Below are positions 8,461 through 15,821 of a stretch of 64,000 nt of DNA, piece by piece. How positions within the stretch are numbered: position 1 is the stretch's first letter; every line of letters starts with the position of its first letter. Under the pieces are notes generated by a model. That model was not told where the DNA came from, ran no database searches, and saw only the letters and a list, made by a program, of their open reading frames with translations. Source of the DNA: JASHPR01 sp963808705 (GTDB lineage: Bacteria; Actinomycetota; Actinomycetes; Streptosporangiales; Streptosporangiaceae). The position numbers and the translations under genes were made by a program. The stretch lies in the NCBI GenBank assembly GCA_963808705.1, contig CAWEHB010000006.1, positions 1 through 64,000 of the forward strand, in the 5' to 3' direction.

Positions 8461-9324
8461 TTAGGTCATGTCGGCCGCCGCCCGGGCGATCAGGGCTCTG
8501 GACTCGTCCGGGTCGAGCGCTTTGGCGATCAGGTGGCTGAAGATCGCTGCGTAACGCCCGACTTCGGGTGGCCTTTCGAGGTAAAGGCTACCTGCCTGGC
8601 TCTCCAGGTAGACAACATCGGGGTCGGTGGGCTCCGGAAAGCCCAGAACGATGAACGATCCGTCCATGGCCGGGTGCGCTCCGGCGCGGAAGGGCAGCAC
8701 CTGGACGGTCACGTGCGCCAGATCAGCCGTCTCGGCGATGTGCTCAAGCTGGGCGCGCATCGTGGTGGCGCCACCGACAACACGGCGGATGACAGCCTCG
8801 TTCAGCACCGCCCAGAATCTCGGCGGGTCCTCCCCCGTCAATCGCTCCTGCCGCGCGAGCCGCACCGCCGCCTTGCGCTCGATGGTCTCCTTATCTCCTG
8901 CGGCCGGCGCCGCACGCATGAACGCCCGGTAGTAATCAGCGGTCTGCAGCAGCCCGGGAACGAGCTCGGCGGCGTAGTCGTGGATGACTGCTGCTTCGGC
9001 TTCTAGGCCGAGGTACACCTCGAACCATTCGGGAACCGCGTCGCTGTAGGAGCGCCACCACCCCCGTTCCCGGGCCTGGCGGGCGAGGGTGAGCATGACC
9101 TCGCGCTGCTCTCCGTGCACGTCGTAGAGGTCCAGGAGGCGCCGCAGGTCAACGGGCCGGATGCGCCGGTCGCCGGTTTCCCACCGGCTGATCGTGGAGG
9201 CGTTCCAGTCGCCGCCGGACCGCTCGGACACCTGCTCAATGGTCAGGCCGTGTTCCTCGCGGATCTTGCGCAGTTCGTGGCGCAGGCGGCGGCCCCGGAC
9301 CGTAGGGCTGGGACGTGCAGGCAT
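8461..9324 (-). CDS. XRE-family regulator with DUF5753 domain
   Basis: A 287-aa DNA-binding regulator. An N-terminal helix-turn-helix (about residues 10-65, LRKIREEHGLTIEQVSERSG and STISRWETG) is followed by the long DUF5753 domain (ERGWWRSYSD, YAAELVPGLLQTADYYRA, VTVQVLPFRAGAHPAMDGSF). ATG 9324 is chosen because AGGAG lies five bases upstream; the open frame reaches further but has no other site. It is transcribed with the DUF397 gene and diverges from the HATPase gene at 9451. A palindromic sequence in the shared intergenic region may be its operator. Confidence 0.88.
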   Translation of the reverse strand: MPARPSPTVRGRRLRHELRKIREEHGLTIEQVSERSGGDWNASTISRWETGDRRIRPVDLRRLLDLYDVHGEQREVMLTLARQARERGWWRSYSDAVPEWFEVYLGLEAEAAVIHDYAAELVPGLLQTADYYRAFMRAAPAAGDKETIERKAAVRLARQERLTGEDPPRFWAVLNEAVIRRVVGGATTMRAQLEHIAETADLAHVTVQVLPFRAGAHPAMDGSFIVLGFPEPTDPDVVYLESQAGSLYLERPPEVGRYAAIFSHLIAKALDPDESRALIARAAADMT

Positions 9325-9379
9325 GAATCTCCTTTGGCAAATTTCCAATGACATTATGTTGCTGGTATAGATCCAATGG

Positions 9380-9396
9380 CATGCTAGACGAGCATG
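9380..9396. promoter_or_regulatory. inverted repeat in divergent intergenic region (candidate operator)
   Basis: CATGCT (9380-9385) and AGCATG (9391-9396) form a 6-bp inverted repeat with a 5-base spacer, midway between the divergent XRE-DUF5753 and HATPase genes. Surrounding DNA is AT-richer than average, as expected for promoters. Function is inferred from position only. Confidence 0.35.
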
Positions 9397-9450
9397 ACAG
9401 CACATGCCGTGGTCTCACGTCCCAAACACGCCGACGGGTAGGCAAATCAG

Positions 9451-9930
9451 GTGAGCGAGTCTCCGCCGGGTACCGGCACCGCACCCATTGCCGACCCGGG
9501 CAGCCATGGCGCTGTCAGCCAGCGCCCCCCTGCCCGCGCTGCTGCGGCCACGTCGCTACGCACGTGGTCCCGGAGCTTCCGGGCGACTGCCGACCAAGTG
9601 GGGGAAGCCCGCCAGTTCCTCGCTGGAGTACTGGGTGACAGCCCACTTGCCGCGGACGCGCTGGTGTGCCTGTCCGAACTCGCCAGCAATTCCGTCCTGC
9701 ACAGCAACTCGCGCCGACCCGGGGGGTACTTCGCTGTCCGCGCGAGCTTTTACCCCGGGGTGCTCCGGGTCGAAGTCGAGGACGAAGGCGGCCCCTGGGA
9801 ATCCCGGCGCAAGAGAGACGGCCAAGGCGGGCGCGGGTTAGTCGTCGTCGACGGGCTATCCAGCGGCTGGTCCATCTCCGGCGACGGGGCCGGCGCCCGA
9901 ACCGTCTGGTTCGAGATCAGCTACCCATGA
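9451..9930 (+). CDS. ATP-binding protein (HATPase_c, RsbW-like anti-sigma/serine kinase type)
   Basis: A 159-aa protein with a GHKL ATPase fold: the N-box helix CLSELASNSVLHS (about residues 75-87), the G1 box VEVEDEGGPW and the G2 region GGRGLVVVDGL. This is the short RsbW-like class that streptomycetes carry in many copies next to XRE-DUF5753/DUF397 genes. The first 35 residues are Ala/Pro rich and probably disordered. Start GTG 9451 follows GGTAGGCAAATCAG. It likely acts in the cytosol on a regulator or anti-anti-sigma partner; the partner is not visible here. Confidence 0.82.
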   Translation: MSESPPGTGTAPIADPGSHGAVSQRPPARAAAATSLRTWSRSFRATADQVGEARQFLAGVLGDSPLAADALVCLSELASNSVLHSNSRRPGGYFAVRASFYPGVLRVEVEDEGGPWESRRKRDGQGGRGLVVVDGLSSGWSISGDGAGARTVWFEISYP

Positions 9931-10123
9931 CCAGGCTGCCGACCCGGCTGCACCGCGCGGCCCGTCTGGTCGCCGGGTTCACGCCGACCTTCTCCGCCTC
10001 GGGCTGCCGGGCTTCTTGCCGCGGCTGCGGATCCTGCTGAGAGCATCGATTGCGGTTTCGTCGAAACCATCCAAGGTGCCCCCTGGCGACGTCGGATATT
10101 GGAACTGTCTGAATGCCTTGGCG

Positions 10124-11293
10124 TTATGGCTTGGTCCGGCGGCTGACGTCGGCGGCGTAGCTGGTCCAGTCTCCGCTGCTGGCTCGTTGCCAGGCGACGG
10201 CGACGGTGATGTGGATGCCGAGCATCCGGGCGAGGAGGGCTGCGGGCAGGTCGGCTGCGAGCTGGAAGAGTGCGGTGGAGCGGGCCTGGCCGGGGTGGAG
10301 CCCGAGCTGGCGGAGCCGTTCGGCGAGCTGGCGGGAGCTGATCGGGCGGCCGGGTTGTCCTCCGGGGAACAGCCAGCGCGAGGTTCCCTGGTCGCCGAGG
10401 GCTGCATGTCCGTGGCGGGTGGCGACGAGCTGACGGGTCAGGCCGGCCAGGGGCTCGGGGAGGAGCACGGGCTCGCGGCCGAGGCGGAGCCGTACTTTGT
10501 CGTCGCTGAGCTGGACGTGGCTGAGGGTGAGCCTGCTGACCGTGGACGGCCATTGCGCGTAGAGCAGCACGAGGAGTCCGGCGACGCGGTCTTCGGGTTT
10601 GAGCGTGGTGTCGTGGAGGAGCCGGCGGGCGTGGCCCCAGCGGGCCTCGGTGTCGATGATCTGGGTCGGGCCGCCCCATTTGGTGGCGGGGAAGTCCAGG
10701 CCGGTCAGTTTCTGCGTCCTGGCCCAGCGGACGAAGTGCCCGGCTTCACGGCGGTGGGTGGCGTCGTCGCTGGTCATCCAGTTCTCGAGGTCTCCTTGCG
10801 TGCAGGTCACGAGGGTGAGGTTGCGGGCAGTGAGCCAGTCCAGCAGCACGGTGGCGGCCCGGACGTGCTGGCGGACGGCGACGAGCTGGTTGTGGGTAGT
10901 CTCCTTGCCGCCGGTGCGGCGGCGGAGCCGTCTGAGCAGATGCCAGACGGCATAGCGGTGCAGCAGTTGCTGCTCGTCGGGGCCGGGGCGGCCGTTGATG
11001 GTCGCGGCGACCCACCGCTCCAGCCGGGTCATCTGCTCATCACGCGGCGGTAGCGTCCCGATGGAGACCAGGACACTGCGCAGATGCTCGACCGGCTTGC
11101 CAGCGGGTAGCGCGTCGAGTAGGTCGTGGGTGAGGGGCTTCCCGGTTCCGAGGTCCCGCAGGGCCGCTGGGGCGGCGCTTTTGCCGAGCCAGCTCACTAC
11201 CGTGTCCGGGCGTTCTGTCGCGGTGAGGGCCTGGTAGAGGGCCCGGAGTTCCGGGCGGATCTCGCCGCCTGCGCCGCCGAGCAGGTCACGCAC
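10124..11293 (-). CDS. degenerate tyrosine recombinase domain, C-terminal part of the zinc-ribbon recombinase (frameshifted)
   Basis: A 389-aa piece with tyrosine-recombinase architecture: a helical core-binding region followed by a catalytic-like region of about 180 residues. The catalytic residues are poorly kept. The box I arginine position reads YAQWPSTVSRL instead of GLRxSEL, and the HxxR box reads HPGQARS. Reading upstream in this frame gives GKGRCARCILDQ, which completes the eighth zinc ribbon begun by the gene at 11301-12524. The two are therefore one protein of about 800 aa interrupted by a +1-type shift near 11325. It is the last member of a trio with an active-looking recombinase and a small HTH protein, and may be a non-catalytic partner. 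Confidence 0.6.
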   Translation of the reverse strand: MRDLLGGAGGEIRPELRALYQALTATERPDTVVSWLGKSAAPAALRDLGTGKPLTHDLLDALPAGKPVEHLRSVLVSIGTLPPRDEQMTRLERWVAATINGRPGPDEQQLLHRYAVWHLLRRLRRRTGGKETTHNQLVAVRQHVRAATVLLDWLTARNLTLVTCTQGDLENWMTSDDATHRREAGHFVRWARTQKLTGLDFPATKWGGPTQIIDTEARWGHARRLLHDTTLKPEDRVAGLLVLLYAQWPSTVSRLTLSHVQLSDDKVRLRLGREPVLLPEPLAGLTRQLVATRHGHAALGDQGTSRWLFPGGQPGRPISSRQLAERLRQLGLHPGQARSTALFQLAADLPAALLARMLGIHITVAVAWQRASSGDWTSYAADVSRRTKP

Positions 11294-11300
11294 CCGCTGG

Positions 11301-12524
11301 TCAAGGATGCAGCGGGCGCAGCGGCCCTTGCCGAGCGCCGGCCTGCCCGCAGCCTGGGCAGTTGTGCCAGAAGGCGGGATCGGGGCGAAGGCAGGTCGAG
11401 CACAGCGGCCGGCTGTTGGTTCCGCCGCGGATCGGGCGGGTCTGCCCGCAGCTCACGCACCGGGCCCATCGTTGCTGGCATGCCGTGCACCAGGGCTCGC
11501 CGGTGACCCTGGATATCTCGCCGGGTGCCAGGCGTCCGCAGATCGAGCACGTCAGTGTCCTGGCCGGCCGGCATGCCGGGCACAGCGGCCCGTCTGGAGT
11601 ACGGACGCTGACCGGGCGGCGGCGCCCGCAGCCGGTGCACGTCTCCTGGTTGGCCGGGTCGGTGATCAGGCAGTACGGGCACAGCGGCTTGCCGTGGGCG
11701 TCGCGGGTGGCGGCTTCCCGGATGACTCCGCAGCGCGAGCAGGGCACGGCACGGGACCTGGCCACGCAGTTGCGGCATAGCCGCAGCCCGTCACGGGGCC
11801 TGACCAGGGCGATCACCCGGCCGCAGTGCGGGCAGGGCGGCCGGATGATGCCGGCCGCGCCCGCGTCGCAAAGACCGGCGATCAGCCGCAGTACCGAGGG
11901 GACCGGCGCCCGGGCCCCCGCTCCGGTGAGGAGCTCGGGCCGGTCTTGCAGCGCCCAGGCCAGACGGCGGCGCTGCCCGGCCTGGGCGGCCGCCGCGTTC
12001 ACCGCGGTGACCACCAGGCCGGCCGGCAGGGCGGGATCGATCGCGGTGACCAGTCCCACCACGATGTCGATGGGGTCCTGGCCGCTGCCGGGAGGACATT
12101 CACCACACCGGGGCTGCCCGTCCCGGTCGCGGGCGGTCACCGTGCGGGTGGTGCCGCAAGCCGCACACGGTTCACGTTTCGGCCCGCAGACATGGCAGTA
12201 CCAGTCCTGGCCACGGCGCTGCATCGTGCGAAGCGGCCTGCCGCAGCCCGCGCAGGCCGGCGCCGCGACGCCGGTGGCGCCCGCAGAGCGCAATGCGATG
12301 AGCAGGTCAGCCACGACACGGGGAGCCGGGGAACGCCCGTCTGCCAGCAGGGCGGGCCGCTCGATCAGGGCCCGGGCAAGGCGGCGGCGTTTGGCCCGGC
12401 CCCCGGCGACGCTGGTCACCGTGTCCTCGATCGCCGCCCGGCCCAGCGTCCGTTCGATCCCGGTAACCAGGCCGGTGACGACGCCGACCGGGTCGGTGAG
12501 CACGTCAGGCACCTGGGCAGCCAC
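11301..12524 (-). CDS. multi-zinc-ribbon protein, N-terminal part of recombinase partner (frameshifted)
   Basis: A 407-aa protein with a series of CxxC...CxxC zinc ribbons: CAGC/CHVC, CAAC/CGEC, CPHC/CRNC, CSRC/CPYC, CTGC/CPAC, CSIC/CTAC, CVSC/CSTC and a final CPGC whose partner CARC lies in the next frame. Between ribbons 2 and 3, and at the N terminus, sit two related helical segments (DPIGVVTGLVTGIERTL-like and RRRLARALIERPALL-like). GTG 12524 is three bases after the stop of the HTH gene, so translation is coupled. The last ten residues before the stop are out of frame. Zinc ribbons probably provide DNA or protein contacts for the recombinase trio; the substrate is unknown. Confidence 0.6.
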   Translation of the reverse strand: MAAQVPDVLTDPVGVVTGLVTGIERTLGRAAIEDTVTSVAGGRAKRRRLARALIERPALLADGRSPAPRVVADLLIALRSAGATGVAAPACAGCGRPLRTMQRRGQDWYCHVCGPKREPCAACGTTRTVTARDRDGQPRCGECPPGSGQDPIDIVVGLVTAIDPALPAGLVVTAVNAAAAQAGQRRRLAWALQDRPELLTGAGARAPVPSVLRLIAGLCDAGAAGIIRPPCPHCGRVIALVRPRDGLRLCRNCVARSRAVPCSRCGVIREAATRDAHGKPLCPYCLITDPANQETCTGCGRRRPVSVRTPDGPLCPACRPARTLTCSICGRLAPGEISRVTGEPWCTACQQRWARCVSCGQTRPIRGGTNSRPLCSTCLRPDPAFWHNCPGCGQAGARQGPLRPLHP

Positions 12525-12527
12525 CGG

Positions 12528-12860
12528 TCAGCCGCCGGTCCCGCTGATCCGTGCGCGCCTGGGGCGCAGGCCGCCGACCCCGGTCTCCTGCCCGCCGCCG
12601 GCTCGCGCTTTGCGGGCTGGCTGAGCTGCCGCGATCGGCTCGATCAGCTCCGCCATCGTGCAGTCCAGGATGTCCAGCAGCGCCATCAGCACCTTCAGGC
12701 TGAGCCGCTCGGGCCGTTCCACGACCAGCCGGTAGACCTGGCTCGACGACAGGTGAATCCCGCGTTCGGCTAGCAGCGGGGCCAGGTCGGTGGTGGCGAA
12801 CATGCCGCGGGCGGCCATCACCTGCCGCAGGTGCCACCGGTAGTCCAGCTTGCGCGCCAT
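12528..12860 (-). CDS. small XRE-like helix-turn-helix protein of the recombinase trio
   Basis: A 110-aa protein with a Cro/CI-type HTH: RQVMAARGMFATTDLAPLLAER, then LSSSQVYRLVVERPERLSLKVLMALLDILDC, then a short basic tail. It starts 15 bases after the stop of the tyrosine recombinase (12876-14000) with a strong GGAGGGGAGG site, and ends three bases before the zinc-ribbon gene, so the three form one operon. It may regulate the operon or direct the recombinases to DNA. The HTH call is firm, the role is inferred from gene order. Confidence 0.75.
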   Translation of the reverse strand: MARKLDYRWHLRQVMAARGMFATTDLAPLLAERGIHLSSSQVYRLVVERPERLSLKVLMALLDILDCTMAELIEPIAAAQPARKARAGGGQETGVGGLRPRRARISGTGG

Positions 12861-12875
12861 CGGTTCCTCCCCTCC

Positions 12876-14000
12876 TCAGCCCGGCTGCCCGTCGAGGGCC
12901 GGGGCCAGGGCCCTGCGCAGCGCGGCGTTCATGAAATCCCCGCTGACGTGGGTGTAGATCGCCGTGGAGGTGTCGCAACGGTGCCCGACCTGCTCCTGGA
13001 TGAACCGCCGGTCCACCCCGTCCTCGGTCAGATGCGTCACATACGAATGCCTGATCGAATGCGGGGACACCTCCTTCGGCAACCCCAGCGCGTCCCGGTA
13101 GGCGACGAACCGGGCGTTGATCTCCGCCGGCTTCACCCGGCCGCCGCGTTCGGTCACCCACAACGCCGGATGACCGGCGCAGCCGAACCGGGGCCGGATG
13201 TTCTCCGCGTAGTCGGCGACGGCCTCGACTGCCCAGCCCATCACCGAGGCGACGTTGCGCCGCCGGGGCGGCTGGCCGCGCACCGCCTTGCCGTAACGCA
13301 CGTGCAGCATCCCGTACCGGCCGAACTCCGGAGCCGCCGGGTTCCGGCCCCAGTCAGCCAGATCCAGCCTGGAGGTCTCGGTCCGCCGCAGCCCCCACCC
13401 GTAGACGACCTTGAACAGCGTCGCATCCCGGTAGGCGGCCAAAGCGCCCTTCCGCTGCGCTTTCACTGCCCGTTCCACCTGCGCGTCGGCGTAATCCAGG
13501 AACCGCTGCAACTCCTCCCGCGTGAGCGGCCGGGCTTCGGGACTGCCCTCATAGTCGTTCAGGTGCGCGATCGTGTTCCACTCATGGCAGATCGCCACCG
13601 GGTGCATGCCCGGCCCGAATTCTTTCTCACACGCCACCGCCCAGCCATAACGACCGTCGGTCAGGTACTCGCTGAACAGCCGCAGCCCGGTCTGATATCC
13701 GCGGATCGTGGACGGCGCCAGATGATGCTCACTGGTCAGCGACAGCGTCCACTCCTCTACATGTGCCGGCCCCCACTGCCACGGATACTCAGCGGAGAAG
13801 CCCAGGAACCGCCGGACCAGCCGCTCCCGCGGCGCCATCGTGTCCTCCTGCAGCCCGCGCGAGGCCTGCTGGGTCCGCCACCCTCGCAGCATCGCCTCGA
13901 ACATCGCGTCCTCCGGACGCAACTGCGCCACGCCGGACACCAGCTCAAGATGCGCGGCACCTGCCAGATCCCCCCGCCCCAATTGACCCTCCAGCCTCAC
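12876..14000 (-). CDS. tyrosine recombinase/integrase of the recombinase trio
   Basis: A 374-aa tyrosine recombinase with all main catalytic boxes visible: the box I arginine in YGWGLRRTE, HSIRHSYVTHL, EQVGH and the nucleophile tyrosine in STAIYTH. A SAM-like core-binding domain covers about residues 40-140 (TIRGYQTGLRLFSEYL). Start is uncertain: TTG 14009 or GTG 14000, neither with a good ribosome binding site. It is followed by the HTH and zinc-ribbon/degenerate recombinase genes. This trio probably moves its own DNA or resolves an element; it is distinct from the att-adjacent integrase upstream. Confidence 0.8.
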   Translation of the reverse strand: MRLEGQLGRGDLAGAAHLELVSGVAQLRPEDAMFEAMLRGWRTQQASRGLQEDTMAPRERLVRRFLGFSAEYPWQWGPAHVEEWTLSLTSEHHLAPSTIRGYQTGLRLFSEYLTDGRYGWAVACEKEFGPGMHPVAICHEWNTIAHLNDYEGSPEARPLTREELQRFLDYADAQVERAVKAQRKGALAAYRDATLFKVVYGWGLRRTETSRLDLADWGRNPAAPEFGRYGMLHVRYGKAVRGQPPRRRNVASVMGWAVEAVADYAENIRPRFGCAGHPALWVTERGGRVKPAEINARFVAYRDALGLPKEVSPHSIRHSYVTHLTEDGVDRRFIQEQVGHRCDTSTAIYTHVSGDFMNAALRRALAPALDGQPG

Positions 14001-14111
14001 AAACCGCAACCGTCAGAGGGAAGGATCATTCACCTAACGGGATCATGACGCAAGTCGTGCAGGCCAGACAGTGCCAGCGACCGGCCGCACGTCGCCATTG
14101 CCGGACCGTAC

Positions 14112-15425
14112 TCAGCAGGCGACCTGCGGTTTCTCGCCCGCCTGATGCAATTCCTGAGAATTGAGGTACTTCTGGGTGGTCACGATGCTGGAATGGCCGA
14201 GGCGCTCCCTGACAACCTCCAGGTCCGCTCCCCCGGCCAGCAACCACGAGGCATGCGCATGCCTCAGCCCGTGTACTCTGGCCGGCGCGGGCAGCCCAGC
14301 GGCCTCGACCGCCGGCAGCCAGACATGGTGGCGGAACCACCAGCGCGGAATATGCCCATCAGTTTCGACTGCCCGGACCCGGCGCGGCTGGTCGCGGCCC
14401 GCCGCACGGCGCTGAGCCCGGTAGCTGGCATAGGCACCCCGGCAGTGCTCGCACCGGCACTTCCCTGCGGAGTAGGCGCTGAGCGTGCCGTGGCGGTAAC
14501 GGCCCCCGGCCGCGTTCGGCGTGGTCAACCCGAGCGGGGCGGGGTCGGCGAGCACCCGGAGGGCCGGCGCCTGGGAGGGCTCGGGCATGGCGAACAGCAG
14601 GTCGTCGTTACCGAGGCCGTGTTCCCGGATATGGACCCTGATCTTGGCGATGATCCCGGTGCTGAGCTTGAGGCGCCGGTGCTCCTGGTTCTTGGGGTAC
14701 TGCTTGACGAGGAACCGTCCGCCATCCGGGTGGAACGCCGGGGTCAGCTCGACGACAACCCGGCTCACCGTCAATACACCGGTGCCGAAGTCAATGTCGC
14801 GCGGGCGTAGCTCGGTCAGTTCGCCCCAGCGCAGCCCGCTCTCGATGTCGGTCTCGACGAGCAGCTTCATCGTGTCGGTGGGCAGCGCCAGATAGAGCTG
14901 GTCGAACTGCTCGGGGGTCATGATGACCCGCGTCTTCTTCGCGACCGGCGGGGACTTCACGCCGCGGACCGGATGCAGGTGGACGACATCGTTGAGCGCA
15001 GCCGTGAAGATCGCGCTGAGGATTGCCTTGCAGTACCTGATCACATCCGCGGAGACGTTCTCGTTCTGAAGGTGCGTGATCCATTCACGGACGTCGGCCG
15101 GCATGACCTCGATCATCCGCATGGCCCCGAACCACGGCAGTATATGACGGTCCAGGTAATAGCTGTAGTTCTCCCGGGTCCTGGCCTCAATCTGATGGTT
15201 GGGAAGCCATTCCTCTAACACGTACGTCCGGAATCTCTGCCGCCCTCGGGAGGGGTTGCCCATCCGGCCCTCGGCCAGCCGGGCCTCCGCGCGCTGCCAC
15301 TCCCGGTCGGCGGCCTTCCGCGTCGTGAACGTCCCCGCCGATCGCCGGTGACCTTTCGCATCGTCATACAGAGCCTGGTAGCGCGTCACGCCGTCGCGGC
15401 GCGTGCGGGTCCGGGTGAAGCCCAT
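14112..15425 (-). CDS. int: site-specific tyrosine integrase (ICE/prophage type)
   Basis: A 437-aa integrase. An N-terminal arm-binding region (TRYQALYDDAKGHRRSAGTF) is followed by a core-binding domain (about 60-150) and a catalytic domain with SGLRWGEL, HGLRHAHASWL, LGHSSIVTTQKYL. The catalytic domain carries an insertion with four cysteines and histidines (CRCEHCRGAY), a common feature of actinobacterial integrases. ATG 15425 is chosen over an in-frame ATG nine codons upstream. The gene starts about 170 bases from the tRNA-Ala 3' remnant at 15594-15634, the classical position for an integrase beside its attachment site, and it probably integrates an element extending leftwards. Confidence 0.88.
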   Translation of the reverse strand: MGFTRTRTRRDGVTRYQALYDDAKGHRRSAGTFTTRKAADREWQRAEARLAEGRMGNPSRGRQRFRTYVLEEWLPNHQIEARTRENYSYYLDRHILPWFGAMRMIEVMPADVREWITHLQNENVSADVIRYCKAILSAIFTAALNDVVHLHPVRGVKSPPVAKKTRVIMTPEQFDQLYLALPTDTMKLLVETDIESGLRWGELTELRPRDIDFGTGVLTVSRVVVELTPAFHPDGGRFLVKQYPKNQEHRRLKLSTGIIAKIRVHIREHGLGNDDLLFAMPEPSQAPALRVLADPAPLGLTTPNAAGGRYRHGTLSAYSAGKCRCEHCRGAYASYRAQRRAAGRDQPRRVRAVETDGHIPRWWFRHHVWLPAVEAAGLPAPARVHGLRHAHASWLLAGGADLEVVRERLGHSSIVTTQKYLNSQELHQAGEKPQVAC

Positions 15426-15593
15426 GATCACCGATCTCCTGCCGTTGATCATTTGTCACTCATTTGTCACTGGGACTGTGCGTCAGCCGCCGTTACTGAG
15501 TGACACTTTCAAACACCATCCATGGAACTCTACCTGGCATTTTACCGGAAGGCCGGAGAAAAGCCCGAGGCCATATGAATGGAAAATCAACAT

Positions 15594-15634
15594 TCGCATC
15601 GAGGGGGTCAGGGGTTCAAATCCCCTCAGCTCCA
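15594..15634 (+). other. tRNA-Ala(CGC) 3' remnant, candidate att site
   Basis: This reads as the 3' part of a tRNA gene from the anticodon loop on: TTCGCAT loop with anticodon CGC (15595-15597), T-arm AGGGG-TTCAAAT-CCCCT, and acceptor strand CAGCTCC plus discriminator A (15634). U70 in that acceptor strand implies the G3-U70 pair that marks alanine tRNAs. The 5' half is absent. Short tRNA 3' segments next to an integrase gene are typical of the distal att site of an integrated element; the intact tRNA should lie at its other end, outside this window. Confidence 0.75.
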
Positions 15635-15821
15635 CCCAAAGCCGCAGGTCAGAGCCATGATCTGAGGCTACGATGATCATAGTGATGATCGTTTGACCGT
15701 CATTTGACCGTCGTCCTGGACGCTAGCAGCGCTGGCAGCCATTGCGGCGAGGCACGATGCTCACACCCAGAGCTTCGGGAAGCAACCATGATCCCGCCGC
15801 TGGGATGACTGGCACCGCCGC

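Noticed and set aside
15483..15680. Small minus-strand frame with GFEPLTPSMR-like sequence
   Set aside because: This is the well-known spurious translation of the antisense of a tRNA 3' end (here tRNA-Ala); not a gene.
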